From contig JAALGZ010000010.1 of assembly GCA_015227615.1 (NCBI GenBank), positions 558,001 to 622,000 on the forward strand: a DNA stretch of 64,000 nucleotides, given 5' to 3'. The position numbers were made by a program, and so were the translations under genes. Each line of letters begins with the position of its first letter. The first letter of the stretch is position 1. This document shows positions 1 to 10,699 of the stretch, piece by piece. This DNA comes from Labyrinthula sp. Ha (lineage: Eukaryota > Sar > Bigyra > Labyrinthulida > Labyrinthulaceae). Below the pieces are notes generated by a model. The model saw only the letters and a list, made by a program, of their open reading frames with translations, was not told the DNA's origin and ran no database searches.

Positions 1-1500
1 CGCACGGTAAAGCATCTTGATGTCTTTCAATTCTTTCGATATCTTCTTCAATTCAGCTTTATTTTTCTTCCGTTCCTCATCCACGGTTTCTCTCATGAGA
101 GCCGTATTACGATCTCTAAGCACTGATTCTACCGCTAACGACTGCGCCCTAATCCTCTCGTTTGCCATGGTTAGTGTATTTATGGGCTCTTGCAACCTTT
201 TTTCCGCATCCGTTCTTGTGTGCTCCGAATGTCTTACTTTTTGTTTTGGCGCCCTCATCGATACTCCTTGTGCGAGCTCCGCCTTTGTTAGCCATCTAAA
301 GGGCGCAATACGCCTCGGGCGGTCCAGGTCATCGTTAGCCGATAGATTAGGCTTCGGCAAATTTCCTTTTATAACCGACATACCTCTCTCTGCCATGAAC
401 TGTACTGTCGTCGTGATTAGACCTTCCGATGAGCGAAAAAATCAAGTCGGCGTATTTGTTTTCAATACGCTTAATGGAGTCTTTTTGCGATGCGCCACTA
501 ACTATCCGAAAGACATCTCCCGTTTTTCTCTAAAATTCGGAGTTGCCGCCAGCATGTGCGCTACTCTTTCGCTTATAGGTATTCCGTCATTTTCCCTTTC
601 CGACAAAGCGGTCATCAATAAGAGCGAGTAATTTGAGGATTGGTGTATGTTCTTTTCCTCAAGCATTTCTACCGCCGTCTTTCCCTTCATCTTCTTTTGC
701 GCTTCGCGAAGATCCTCTTCGCAAACTACGAACCTCTTTGGAGTAAACCAGCGAGGCGTCTTTGAGTAGAATTTGCACTGCTATCTACTCATCCTCTTTT
801 TTCGCGGAGTCTTTCGCACCGCCTTCTTCTTTGCCGCTGGCGGAGAAGTTAAATAAACCGCTTCCGCTTTGGTAGCCTCATTCCGACCTTTTGAATTTAC
901 CCGTTGAAGGTTTGTCGGACCCTCAACGATAGGCGCATCGTTGCTTGAGGACGCTTCATCTTCTTGCGGCTGAGTCAGAAATAAAAGGTTAGCCTCCTTA
1001 GCCGATATTGCCGGTTGCGTTAAGTCCATAATGTCCGCTTCATCGCCTACGGTCGTAACTTCTTTTTCCGCCTGATCTTCATTTACCGCCTCTTCTAATT
1101 CGGACGGGCTTACTCCTACTACTACTACGTCTGGCTTGGGGTCATCCCGACCCTTCGCTCCTGTTTTGACGCGTGTCGATTCCTTTGCCGTCCCTTGGTC
1201 GGCTACCTGACTATCGCCTTCCGACGCACTATGTTCCGCGGCGTCCTCCGGTTCATCATCTGACGGCAAATTAAGCGATTTTCTAAGCGCCGCACGCTTA
1301 ATTCTTCTTCATTCCGATCTTCTGCTTCATTCCTACCCTCTGTATCTTCACCTTCTTCTCCTGATGACGAGTCAGCTCCGAAGAGCTGTTGTTATTCGTC
1401 TTCTTCTCCTTCTTCCTTCCTTCTTCTTTCCTCTTCCTCCTCTAATTTCCTCCTTTCTTCTCTTTCCTTCAATCTCTGCTCTCTTGATCTTGGCATCTTA
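1..1500 (-). other. Degraded coding remnant, unidentified (gag-like look)
   Basis: The minus strand of this stretch reads as protein-like sequence, but not in one continuous frame. It runs off the left edge of the window. From about 1497 leftwards there is a basic/acidic charged start (MPRSREQRLKEREERRKLEE), then an acidic Ser/Glu/Asp-rich part around 1270-780 ending in a Lys/Arg-rich tail (KKKAVRKTPRKKRMSR). Next come a stretch near 780-690 (RWFTPKRFVVCEEDL) and a coiled-coil-like part near 260-1 (RKKNKAELKKISKELKDI). Base composition is visibly more GC-rich than the host genes. A gag-like protein of a retroelement would fit the charged and coiled-coil character, but I recognise no zinc knuckle, protease or polymerase here, so the family is open. 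It is broken, with several breaks. Confidence 0.3.
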
Positions 1501-2848
1501 ATCGTGTTATTCCTTGCCTTAGAATTGTTCAAGCAATAGATCGATCTGGTATGTTTCGTCAGATCGAGTGGCTTTTATTCTAGAATGTGTATCAAAGCCT
1601 GAACTCAGTTGTCTTTATTTTTCTCCGGTAACTCTAACTTCTTGAATGCTTATTCTCTTACTTGTATCTGTACCTTTTATTATTCTGTTGGATTGTAACT
1701 ATGGCTCTTTTGGTCATAGTTACTAACAAACTACAATTCATCTTGCAACTAATAAGATATTCTATTAAGAAACTAAACTATTTATGCTTATATCGATACA
1801 AGTGTTTAGAAATAACATGTTTACTTCTGTGTGAACTTAACAGGATAATATCTCAGGGAAGGTGTGGCCCATCTTGAATATTTCTAAGGACATGAAATAA
1901 AATTAATCGTGCGGTGGTACTAGAATTCTTGGTATGCAACATGTTTTTATAAACTATTATTTACTTTAATATATTTTAACACGTTTGTAATTTCATAGCG
2001 CCACAGCGCGTGTGCCTTTTTTGCAGTGGAACCTGGTCAAAGTTTAAGTATTCATTCTGCATCTTATTTTTTCAGCAAATTTTAAGGCTTAAGCTTCATT
2101 TACCTGCGTTATTTTTCAATGTTATTATACATCGCTTAATATTTTTGATGAACAATAGGTGTATTCGATTTCGCCTGTGTGGCAGCTGTAACTTTGTTTG
2201 ACTCAATATTAATAACGATCTTCACATTCATACATGTTAAGTTACTTCTCTAATATATTTTATTTTAGAAACAGATATGAAACATGGTTTTAATAAGATT
2301 AAGAAAAAAATTCCCATGATTGGAGTAGAACAACAATTACTGCCGTTCTGAAACTTTAAGTAGCCTTACCAACAATCCACTCTCATATCAATGGCCTTAT
2401 GATCACTTCTTGAGATTCGGAAAAAAAAATAATTCAGAAAAATTCAGATTATCTGCATGGTATTACATAAATATCTACCCATCCAAGAGTTCTAAGTTCT
2501 TCAAAATTGCTGTATGCCTAATGCCAGAGAAACATAATTGTAAGACATTAAGACAACCTAGTTAATTCTGCTGAGAAACATGTACTTCAACTGTAGTGAA
2601 ACCATTTTAAAAATATCAAATGTTATTAAGAATAAATTTCAAACCTTGGTTCTCAGAATTGCGGCACGAAAGTGTGTTATATATCAGAATTGGTTTGTTA
2701 TACCATAATTTATCAAGTATTGATAATAATGATAATTTGTATGATAACAATTCCCCAAAATATTGTTCTCTGTTGATCAAATTTTCGTACCAAAATCACA
2801 GTTCATAGTTCTTGTTGAGAAAGTCGACAATCATTTAAATAATCTAAA
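1501..2848. other. Intergenic, no gene seen
   Basis: AT-rich sequence without a convincing reading frame. The short open frames here have no protein-like composition. The last part, up to the kinase start at 2849, must contain that gene's 5' flank, but I see no recognisable promoter motif. Confidence 0.6.
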
Positions 2849-4201
2849 ATGAATTTTATTAAAGGTATTCAAAATAAAATAAATATCTCCCTCGCCAAAT
2901 TGAACAAATCTAAATCAGGAAAAAAATTGGGGAACCTTGAATCTCAAGTTTTTGAAGGAACAGGAGAGGAGAAGCCAAGAAAATCAACGAAAGAAACTAT
3001 AATAGCAGACGGCCCACCTGTGTGGGAGTTCGAACCAAGGGAAATTTTAATTTCTGAAGAAGTAGAACTGTTTCTCAAGGAAAAAGGATATAAAAGGGAT
3101 AAATTTTTGGGAGGCACCTTTTGTAACGTTCATACATTGGTTCCCATAGCAGAAGGTACGGATAAACCGTTTTTAGTTTCAAAAGTTGCGGCCACTAAAG
3201 AAACTCCGGTTTTAGCATATACTCATTTAAACCAAGAACTTCCTTTGTGTCACAGTACTAATGATGAAGAATATTTGTATGCTGAATATGATTACAACGT
3301 TATCAATTTTCTTGGAGTTCTTATGATTGAGATAGAGGTCATAAAAGACTTGGGGAAAAGTTTTTTCTTAGTTAATTCTGTTTGCTCCATTTCTAGAAAA
3401 GATTCAGAATATGCAGTTCTTCTTATGGAACGTTGTGCTTTTGAAATACTGGAACTATCTATTAAAGAAAAAGCTTCAAAAAGTAATATAGAGTCGAAGA
3501 ATAAGACTCCAAGTCCAGTTTCATTCGAATATATGTTTTTTGTGTTTTCAGCCTCTTTATTAGGGTTGAACTATATTCATGAAAAAGGATATATTCATAG
3601 AGATATTAAGCCAGACAACATACTTATTGATTTCAATGGAATTCCTAAGATAGCTGATTTTGGGTTGGCAATTAAACCCTCTGAGGTAACCTTGCTGGAG
3701 AAAGGATATCGAGATATTGGAAGTGTTGGATATTTTGCACCTGAACTCGTGCATGGTCAAAGTTTGTACGGTATTGAAGGAGATTTTTTTTCTTTGGCTA
3801 TTACTTGTCTTCATTTTTTACAAGGAGAATATCCTTTTGATTTTCACCCAGATTTTCTTGCTGTGAATATGCTACTTCGTGGTGAAGGCTACCAGGAGTA
3901 TGTGGATAAGATGTTTAAAGACCTAGACACAAGATTATTTGAGGAATTGAAAGACATTGATATGATAAATAGTTTTCGTGATATTTTTCGTAGTCTCTTG
4001 AGTAAAGAAAAAGAAAACAGAAAAACTTTCACCGAAATTATTGAAATTGGTTTGATTCAGCCCTGGATTAGGTTTTTTGAACTGGAAAGAGAAAACTCGT
4101 TCAGTTCTAATAAGAATAATGATGAGAAAGCGGTTTCTTCCATTTTAAACACGAAGAATCGAATTCTTAATGTAGTACAGAATACACTGAATACAGTCTA
4201 A
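2849..4201 (+). CDS. Protein kinase, Ser/Thr type
   Basis: A single 450-residue frame encoding a eukaryotic protein kinase. The catalytic domain covers roughly residues 75-435. The catalytic loop HRDIKPDNIL starts near residue 249 with the D and N in place. ADFG follows near residue 268, and the activation segment ends in GYFAPE (normal APE). The RDIKPDN form points to Ser/Thr specificity. The glycine-rich loop is poor (FLGGTFCNVH rather than GxGxxG), and the ATP-binding Lys is probably that in LVSKVAA. The first 70 residues are basic and low-complexity, and the tail after residue 420 is Ser/Asn-rich. No regulatory domain is recognised, so the substrate and pathway are unknown. ATG lies in an A-rich context (ctaaaATG). 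It converges with the next gene (stops about 200 bp apart). I cannot place it in a kinase subfamily. Confidence 0.85.
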   Translation: MNFIKGIQNKINISLAKLNKSKSGKKLGNLESQVFEGTGEEKPRKSTKETIIADGPPVWEFEPREILISEEVELFLKEKGYKRDKFLGGTFCNVHTLVPIAEGTDKPFLVSKVAATKETPVLAYTHLNQELPLCHSTNDEEYLYAEYDYNVINFLGVLMIEIEVIKDLGKSFFLVNSVCSISRKDSEYAVLLMERCAFEILELSIKEKASKSNIESKNKTPSPVSFEYMFFVFSASLLGLNYIHEKGYIHRDIKPDNILIDFNGIPKIADFGLAIKPSEVTLLEKGYRDIGSVGYFAPELVHGQSLYGIEGDFFSLAITCLHFLQGEYPFDFHPDFLAVNMLLRGEGYQEYVDKMFKDLDTRLFEELKDIDMINSFRDIFRSLLSKEKENRKTFTEIIEIGLIQPWIRFFELERENSFSSNKNNDEKAVSSILNTKNRILNVVQNTLNTV

Positions 4202-4399
4202 TCTTAAAACTTAAAACAGGAGAAATTTGTTTTTTCAATTTGTTTTTATCTTCGGGTTTGCAGTATCTAGTTCCCTGCACTTTTCCAAACATATATTACT
4301 TGAATAAAAAAGTGAAATCAGAACAAGTCTTACTTCCGCCTGTTTCAAATAGGTAGATGAATTCAGAAAATCAGAATGAGAAGCAGGCAAACTTAAACC

Positions 4400-5869
4400 T
4401 TAGTATTTTCCTACTGCAAATGCAGTTGGATCTAGATGACTATCTGGTGGAGCCGGATTTTTTAAGGAAGCCGCTTCCAAGAACCCGTCAATCGCCTTCT
4501 TTATTGATACTTTGGAAAGGTTCGGAACATTTGTACCACATCTCTTTCTATAATTTTTAAAAAGTTTCTTATGACATCCATTCCAACCATTCACCTTATG
4601 ATAATTAAGTGAAAAGTCTACTTCAACTCTTTCAAACCTGTTGTACGCAAACTTATTAATTGTAGTACGAATACTTTTTAGCTCTACTTTTTCTTTCTTG
4701 TTGATAGCTCTTCCAAATCTTGTTGCATTTTGTATAAATGAACCTGCAAATGCACTTCCTCTAGTTTTACTCTCATACTTGCTTTGAGCCACAAAGCCTG
4801 CATTTGATGACATTGAAGCTGGGACAGATGTAGTATCAGGAAAATATGACTTTCCAGTGGGTTGAGTCTCAGCATCTGGATTATCAAGGGCCTCCTGCTT
4901 CATAAAGTATTGTCCTTCAGCTATGCATTCAAATGTTTTCAGAAAATATAAAATTTTCTTTGCATAATTAACACTATGAGCAAAATTTACACCAAATGTT
5001 TGTTCCATTTCGACTAAATAATAGTAAATCAAGCTCAAGTAATGGTAAGTTAGTCCTTTTTCATCAGCTTTGACTCTATATTCTCGAATGCTCATCATTA
5101 GTGTCAGCAATGCAATAATTTTTGCTTCCCCAATTTCGTTATGAAACAGTTTGTTGCAAGTGAGCAAATCTTCTTGATCTTGAATCATTTGTACATTTGC
5201 TAAACCTGCACAAAACGTAAGCACAGCACGTTTACAATATTTTGGGTCATTTAGATCATGTGCAGTGATAATATTTTGCCCTTTGTGAATTGCCAGGGCT
5301 AGTTCGTAGTCTGTAACCGCATAACAATAAACCTGTTCTCTTGTTCGTAGCGACGAAGGATCATATCTCTTGGGGAACATATATTTTCGGAGAAATATTT
5401 TTGCCTCATCTAAGCCAGAAGTATAAACACCAATCGGGTCCATCGTTCCAAAGAAGTAGGATAGGAATGACTGTTTTGAATAATCATTTATTGAAAGCAA
5501 ACCCGGCTTAACTTCGTTCAATCTCCGATGCAGCGCCATATGGTTATAATCCAGCGGGAATTGTTTCGCCTCAGGTTCTGACGCAGTTTTCTCCTCCTCT
5601 AGTTTTTTCTTTCTACGCAAAATGCTAAGGTTTGCAAATTTCTTCTTCATATTTATATTTATTCTGCTTTGATGTTTATTTACTTGAATAACTGTATCAA
5701 AAAGTTTATGCAGGTGGAGCTGAACACAAAACGAAATCTTTATTTTGGCCACCTTTTTTTGCACACGGAACATAGTCAACTTATTTATTTTCACTGTACC
5801 AAGAGATTTAAAGGGTTCTCTTCCCCAAGTTTTTAGAACTTTTGAAATTTTATGTTCGATTACTGTCAT
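4400..5869 (-). CDS. Hypothetical protein, helical core, unrecognised
   Basis: The open frame gives 489 residues from the first ATG (5867-5869), or 416 from an internal ATG (5648-5650, MKKKFANLSILRRKKK). I prefer the internal start, because the first 73 residues have little protein character and the internal ATG opens a typical basic N-terminus. Residues about 100-325 (first-ATG numbering) are regular and hydrophobic, with Tyr- and Leu-rich helices (for example YHYLSLIYYYLVEME), and look like a folded helical domain. After that the chain is Ser/Pro/Asn-rich and then basic. No family is recognised, and no catalytic motif, signal peptide or clear membrane span is seen. It is divergent from the RGS-like gene at 6132, with about 260 bp between starts, so the two may share a promoter region. 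Confidence 0.65.
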   Translation of the reverse strand: MTVIEHKISKVLKTWGREPFKSLGTVKINKLTMFRVQKKVAKIKISFCVQLHLHKLFDTVIQVNKHQSRININMKKKFANLSILRRKKKLEEEKTASEPEAKQFPLDYNHMALHRRLNEVKPGLLSINDYSKQSFLSYFFGTMDPIGVYTSGLDEAKIFLRKYMFPKRYDPSSLRTREQVYCYAVTDYELALAIHKGQNIITAHDLNDPKYCKRAVLTFCAGLANVQMIQDQEDLLTCNKLFHNEIGEAKIIALLTLMMSIREYRVKADEKGLTYHYLSLIYYYLVEMEQTFGVNFAHSVNYAKKILYFLKTFECIAEGQYFMKQEALDNPDAETQPTGKSYFPDTTSVPASMSSNAGFVAQSKYESKTRGSAFAGSFIQNATRFGRAINKKEKVELKSIRTTINKFAYNRFERVEVDFSLNYHKVNGWNGCHKKLFKNYRKRCGTNVPNLSKVSIKKAIDGFLEAASLKNPAPPDSHLDPTAFAVGKY

Positions 5870-6131
5870 TTTAGACTAGTTTTTGTCTGTCAGTTATATT
5901 GAAACTGCAAATATTTACCGTATTTTTAGTTTATTGTGTTGGAAGTTATTCCTGAGACCTAGGAATAAATAGCTGTACAGAGATTTATGTGATAAAAATG
6001 TAAATGAAATTAAACATTCAATCATTAATTACTGTATTCTTTAATTCACGTAAAAAGCTTTTCCTTCTGGGACATAGTCATAACTGTATCGGAGAAGCAA
6101 AAAAAAGCAAAAGAAATACAAGAAAAGGAAA
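5870..6131. promoter_or_regulatory. Divergent intergenic region, probable promoters
   Basis: 262 bp lie between the minus-strand hypothetical gene and the plus-strand RGS-like gene, so both promoters must lie here if the outer starts are right. If the internal ATG at 5648-5650 is used, the region extends leftwards to about 5651. AT-rich, with no defined motif recognised. Confidence 0.35.
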
Positions 6132-6791
6132 ATGGCTAATAACCGAATTACAGATCCAATGAAGCAATATGGAATTAACGAAAAGCTATATGATACATTC
6201 TATGAACTTGTTCAACCCAGTTTCCCAGCGCTCGATGCGGCGACAGAAGAGATATACCTTGAAGAAAAAGACAGTTTGTTGAAATACTTGCAGGATGTCC
6301 AGGCTGAGATAACCGAAAACGAAAAACTTGATGACAACGCTGTTTTCTTTCACTATCTCTGCTTTAGCCCCAGATATTCTAAATCCCTCTTCCTTAACTA
6401 TGTGGATAAACTAAAGCCGGCGTTTTTTACATTTGTAAGGTTTTTTAACACCATTAACCAAATGCAAGATGTATCGGACAGAGAGGTGTTCTTAGAGGAT
6501 ATGAAAGCTCGTTATCTTATAAATGGTGCATCTAGTGCCAGTATAAATATTGAAGATGAAAGAGTTTTAAACACTATTAAACAAATGAGAGGTATGAAAT
6601 ATGAAGCTATGGTAAAAGCATTTGATCATTTGTTTGTTCCAGAAAATATGAGTGAAGAATTAAAGCTAAACATGCTTGAATTCCTCCAAGATCCAGAATA
6701 TATCGTAATTAGAGAGAAACTTCAGGAGATAAAATTCATGAGGGAAGAAAAGGCTAAGGAGTTGAAAACTGTGGTCAGCCCAGAAGTTTAA
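6132..6791 (+). CDS. RGS-domain-like small protein
   Basis: 219 residues. The middle to C-terminal part resembles a regulator-of-G-protein-signalling (RGS) fold. An aromatic helix (FFTFVRFFNTI) is followed by ARYLINGASSASINIEDE, which matches the RGS pattern of a helix, then YI..GS/A, then INID/E. Further on are FDHLFVPENMSEELKLNMLE and FLQDPEY, like the family's 'FD.AQ..I...ME.D.Y..F' segment. RGS proteins speed GTP hydrolysis by heterotrimeric G-alpha subunits at the membrane. The match is by eye and the N-terminal third is not assigned. The start ATG follows an A-rich stretch (gaaaaggaaaATG). The protein is about the size of a bare RGS domain plus short flanks. An alternative is an unrelated all-helical domain. 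Confidence 0.5.
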   Translation: MANNRITDPMKQYGINEKLYDTFYELVQPSFPALDAATEEIYLEEKDSLLKYLQDVQAEITENEKLDDNAVFFHYLCFSPRYSKSLFLNYVDKLKPAFFTFVRFFNTINQMQDVSDREVFLEDMKARYLINGASSASINIEDERVLNTIKQMRGMKYEAMVKAFDHLFVPENMSEELKLNMLEFLQDPEYIVIREKLQEIKFMREEKAKELKTVVSPEV

Positions 6792-7560
6792 GTACTTTTA
6801 AAGTTTTAATCTCACGGTATAGCCTTCACCCATAACTTCAATTTGACCAAATTAAAACATTTGTTATTTTGGATTCTAGAGAAAGATGTATAAGGTTACT
6901 TGGTCAATATGTTACCTGCAAGTAGTTACTTGAGATGATTTACCTTGAAGCATTAGAGTTTCCTATCGATATAATATTAGCCATTATGTGTATATGTTGC
7001 TCTACTTGGTAAAACTGGCGAGATTCATGAGAGTTTTAAATTCACTGAGCTAGGTTCTTTTTTGTCGACGTTTTTATCATTATCTGTAGATTCGGTAGAA
7101 AAGCTCTCCTTTTAACTCACAATAAACACACCCTACTACTACAACATTCAAATACTCGAATACTAATGCTTGAAAACATACATATATGTATGAAATATTC
7201 ACAAGGGAATTAAAATATTAAATATACTTTGAACAGCTGCGCAACTTCAGTAGAACTTACTTTAGACAAATAGTTAGAGAGTTTTCTAATTAAAAACTCA
7301 TATTTATTTTGTATAGTAGCTAGAAGGGTTTGAAATAAGTAGATTCGCTCTCTATGAAATAAAATAACGAGCTAACACTGTGGTTATGTTAATACCAAAT
7401 TGGTACTAAATTTTTCCAACAGTAGATTGGCCTTCTTTCACAGAACTGTGGATTCTTTTTCGATATATCAATTAACGTAAGTCTGTATTTTAAACAATGT
7501 CCTATATTACATAACAGTTTCTTCCGGGCACTTCTTAGCTGACGCTTCTGCTAAGCTACT
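6792..7560. other. Intergenic between RGS-like gene and old retroelement
   Basis: AT-rich, no reading frame. The left LTR of the old minus-strand element would be expected at the right part of this stretch, but I could not match it to a partner on the other side of the element. Confidence 0.45.
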
Positions 7561-7578
7561 TGTAAGGACATTGGCGTT

Positions 7579-8250
7579 CTACACTACCCATGTCTCCACG
7601 CCATTGCTCCATATGGAATCCTTGAGTCCATATCCCATAGTCGAGACATCTGTAGTGTAGGACAGGTCGATTCCCAATGCAATCCAGCCAGCCTTGACAG
7701 TTCCATTTCTCGCGAAGAGCTCCAAAAAATGTCCCTTCTTGGACAACTTTTGTATTCTGCGCTTCACCTCATCTGGCTTCGTACTGTTAGGTTGTCTTGG
7801 ACTTTCGATTACATCGCTGCCGAAAAAGAGCATTCTCTGCGTCACTGGCGTCAATCCCCGCCTAAAAACCAGTAACTCCTCTACAGCACTATGGATCAAA
7901 CTACCCGTGTTCATTTGTAGCTTTCCTCGTCTTGATCTCTTGATCCAGTAAATCGACTGCTTGTATTCAAATCCTTGTTCTTGACCCCACTGCATCGCTA
8001 CCTTCCTAGTGGATTTAGCCACCCAATACATGAAATATTCATTCTTAACTAGTAGCTTCGGCGGAATACTTCTAATCTCGGCATCTGCTAGAGTCCTGTA
8101 TTTCACTGCAAAACCCCTAACTGGATCTTTCTGGGATATCTTTCAGGGTGGGTCAGCCAATACAACATCGAGTGTTCCTCCGAAATTTCTTATCACCTGG
8201 AGCAGCATCTTTGGCCAGTTTACCTTCCTCGTGTCTCAGCTCAGAACTCA
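7579..8250 (-). pseudogene. MT-A70 methyltransferase module of the old element
   Basis: This is the 3' end of the old element. Family features visible include the DPP catalytic region near 8155, followed by a DPVRG...Y.TL.D.EI segment that is also present in the young element. Further on are KSTRKVAMQWGQEQGFEYKQ and IYWIKRS (the 'GF....I.W.K' strand), SAVEELLVFRRG (the 'H..E..L.G..G' segment), and at the end KPDEVKRRIQKL with GHFLELFARNGTVKAGW, which matches the MT-A70 signature 'KPDE.Y..IE......LELFAR....GW..LG'. MT-A70 enzymes (METTL3/14, METTL4, AMT/MTA1) transfer methyl groups from SAM to N6 of adenine in RNA or DNA. Here it is part of a broken fossil. Confidence 0.8.
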
Positions 8251-9095
8251 GGTGTTCCTTGGTGCTATCAACTCTCTGGAAACCCTCTCTGTATTCATAA
8301 ATATATCATACATCAGGGACTGCCCAATTCTCCTTGCTTCATATGCAGGATATTTTTCAGCGAATAGCTTTCCCTCGGTTCCGGTTCTACGTGTTTTCTC
8401 GTTTCCTGGACTACAACAACGGCTGTCTCAAGTTTTTCCTTCAAAGTTCTCTCTTCTAGACGATCCCTTTTCACCGTTTTAACCATCTTTTGAATCTCGC
8501 TCTGCAAATTCATTATCGGGGGGTAACCTTCTGGAAGCACTCTCTGTTCCCCGATTAACTCCCAAAAGAAAGTTAAGTATTTCTTCACGTTCAATTGATG
8601 TATCATTTTTCCTGTAAAATGTTATATCTACATCTGGGTTAACTCTTGTATACTTCATCAGGCTAAAGAATCTCTTCGCGATGTTTTCGCTCCTTGGGAC
8701 AACTCTGCTTCGCTCCAAATAAAAGTTCAACCCGTAGTTCGCAAAATTATCTCCCGCGCTGCCTTAACATCCATTCTCAACTTCACATATTCCGAGATAC
8801 TTTGCTTCCCTTAACATACGCTGCGTTACCATGTATAGAGACTATTTATCTCGGCCCGGCAGGTAGTTATTCTTCGAGATTTCCTTATATTGTCCGACGC
8901 CATATTTCAAAATATATATAATTCTAACACCTTAACCCCCTCTTCAGTTCATCTCAGAGATCTAACTCGGGTCTTCGTAGCGGTAAATTCCTTCATCAAG
9001 TTCAAAATCATGCTTTTTTCAGGGGACGGCTCCAGTTCGTAGATAAACGCTTTTGTAAAGCCCGGGATATCTTCAAGCATATTTTCCACAGGTTC

Positions 9096-10300
9096 TCATG
9101 TGGCTTCGTTTTCGGGGAAGTCTTTCCACTGTGTTAGTAACTTTACTTGGCCTTCGTGGACTCTAATCGATTTAAACTGTTCGACTTCCAACTTGTCCAT
9201 GTCTGACGCAAATTGCTTCACCATTGCATCCTCTGGTATCCAACCTGTGGGTTCGTAGAATAATAAACGTGTTGCGTGAACAATTAAAATATTACCATAC
9301 AAATTCTGAACTTCATAAACATTATCTGACACACTGGAAACCACCAAAAAAGACCCGTTCCAGCGTAACCGATCCTTGAGTCTTGCATGGATCGTATTCG
9401 CGTGACTTATCAGGACCCAATCTCCGGCTTGGAACTGCACCGCTTTTACGCCTCTTCAGTTGGCATAGTTCTCATTCTCCCTGGTCCTTACCAATCTGGT
9501 ATGGCCATATATCTCGGTCCATAGCTCTTCGATCCCGCCCCTTACCACTTCTAGTGAGCGTAATACATTTTCCACGTCAATCGGGCTTCTTGTTACGTTC
9601 ACTCCTCTCTCCCTGTCCAAAATTGCAAGAGTGGGGTCTTCCGATTGAGTAAGCTGTTCCTCGTGACAAAAATATAGAAACACTTCATTTGGAACTCTTC
9701 CTCTATTAATTCTACTCAGTGTGTTGTTCAATATATGTTGAATATGTAGCACCAACTCTGGCCATTCGTCTGTATTCATCCGATATTCCGATAGCATCGT
9801 CATCATGGCCTTCAGTATTGACCCATGTGTCGCTTCGACTCCCCCGTTGTTCCACGTGGCATAGTAGATTCCCTATTTCTAGGTGAACCTGAACAGTTTC
9901 TGCATTAACTTCACCAGTGTGGTGCAAAAGTGGGGGGCCACAGTCGGAAAACAAAGTAAATCCTTCCCTAAATCCAAAGTGAGTTCCCCACCAGAGTAGA
10001 TCACTCGCAGCTTCTAAGAGATTCCCCTTTTCCTTTTATCTCAGTAAGGATTTCCTGCTGAGTGAGTCAATCAAAGCAATCAAATAGCCAGTTCTGTTAA
10101 TATATAAATAATCCATTAACAACACTTCCCTGTATTGTCTGTCTAAAATGGTAATGTCACGTGACCTGTGGATCAGATTTGAGATACGATCACAGTGGAG
10201 GCATTTCCTTCTCATCGTCTCAACAATACTTCTAAGTCGCTCTTCGATCTTCTTACTGAAGTTGTATCTTCCTCGGAGCTCTTGGATCCCAGTTGACACA
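9096..10300 (-). pseudogene. Integrase and chromodomain region of the old element
   Basis: The right part holds integrase pieces: the zinc-binding end (KCLHCDRISNLIHRSRD) and the start of the catalytic core (VLLMDYLYINRTGYLIALID), which align with the young element's LLADFLYINSTGWILTLVD. The left part holds the post-core barrel (QFQAGDWVLISHANTIHARL) and the chromodomain (KLEVEQFKSIRVHEGQVKLL, then QWKDFPENEAT). Chromodomains of chromovirus-type Ty3/gypsy elements steer integration to histone-marked chromatin. This is fossil material. Confidence 0.75.
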
Positions 10301-10699
10301 GTTTTATGCTATCCAGCCACATGATGATGAATAAGGAAGCATGCTGCGATGCTCTCCGGGATCCATATCTTCCCCCCCCCCCCCTTGTACCAGGTCCTCG
10401 TTCTCTAACAGGTACCTTTTTTTTCGTTCGTGACATCTTCGGCATCTACCTGAGCCTCTCTTAACTCTCTTTCACTAATTCTTGACCAGGGACCCTGATA
10501 CAATGGCGAAAAGATGCTGATCGTGGATACCTCGAAATTCTTCCACCACTTTTCTGCTTGTTCCAAGTTTTTAATTCTCTTCTCCTAATCCTTCCGCTTT
10601 TTTTTTCTCCTTACCGCTCGTATACTTTCTATTTTCAGTCCCTCAACTGCCGTTTCATCTAATACTTCGACACTCTTTTCTTCCACCCCAACGGGATAG

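Noticed and set aside
17-631. Long plus-strand open frame at the window start
   Set aside because: Its composition (Ser/Phe/Leu-rich) is that of a mirror of the protein-like minus-strand sequence, which has the better coding character.
5651-5869. N-terminal 73 residues of the hypothetical protein as part of the gene
   Set aside because: The sequence lacks the character of the rest; the internal ATG at 5648-5650 is a better start. Not excluded, only less likely.
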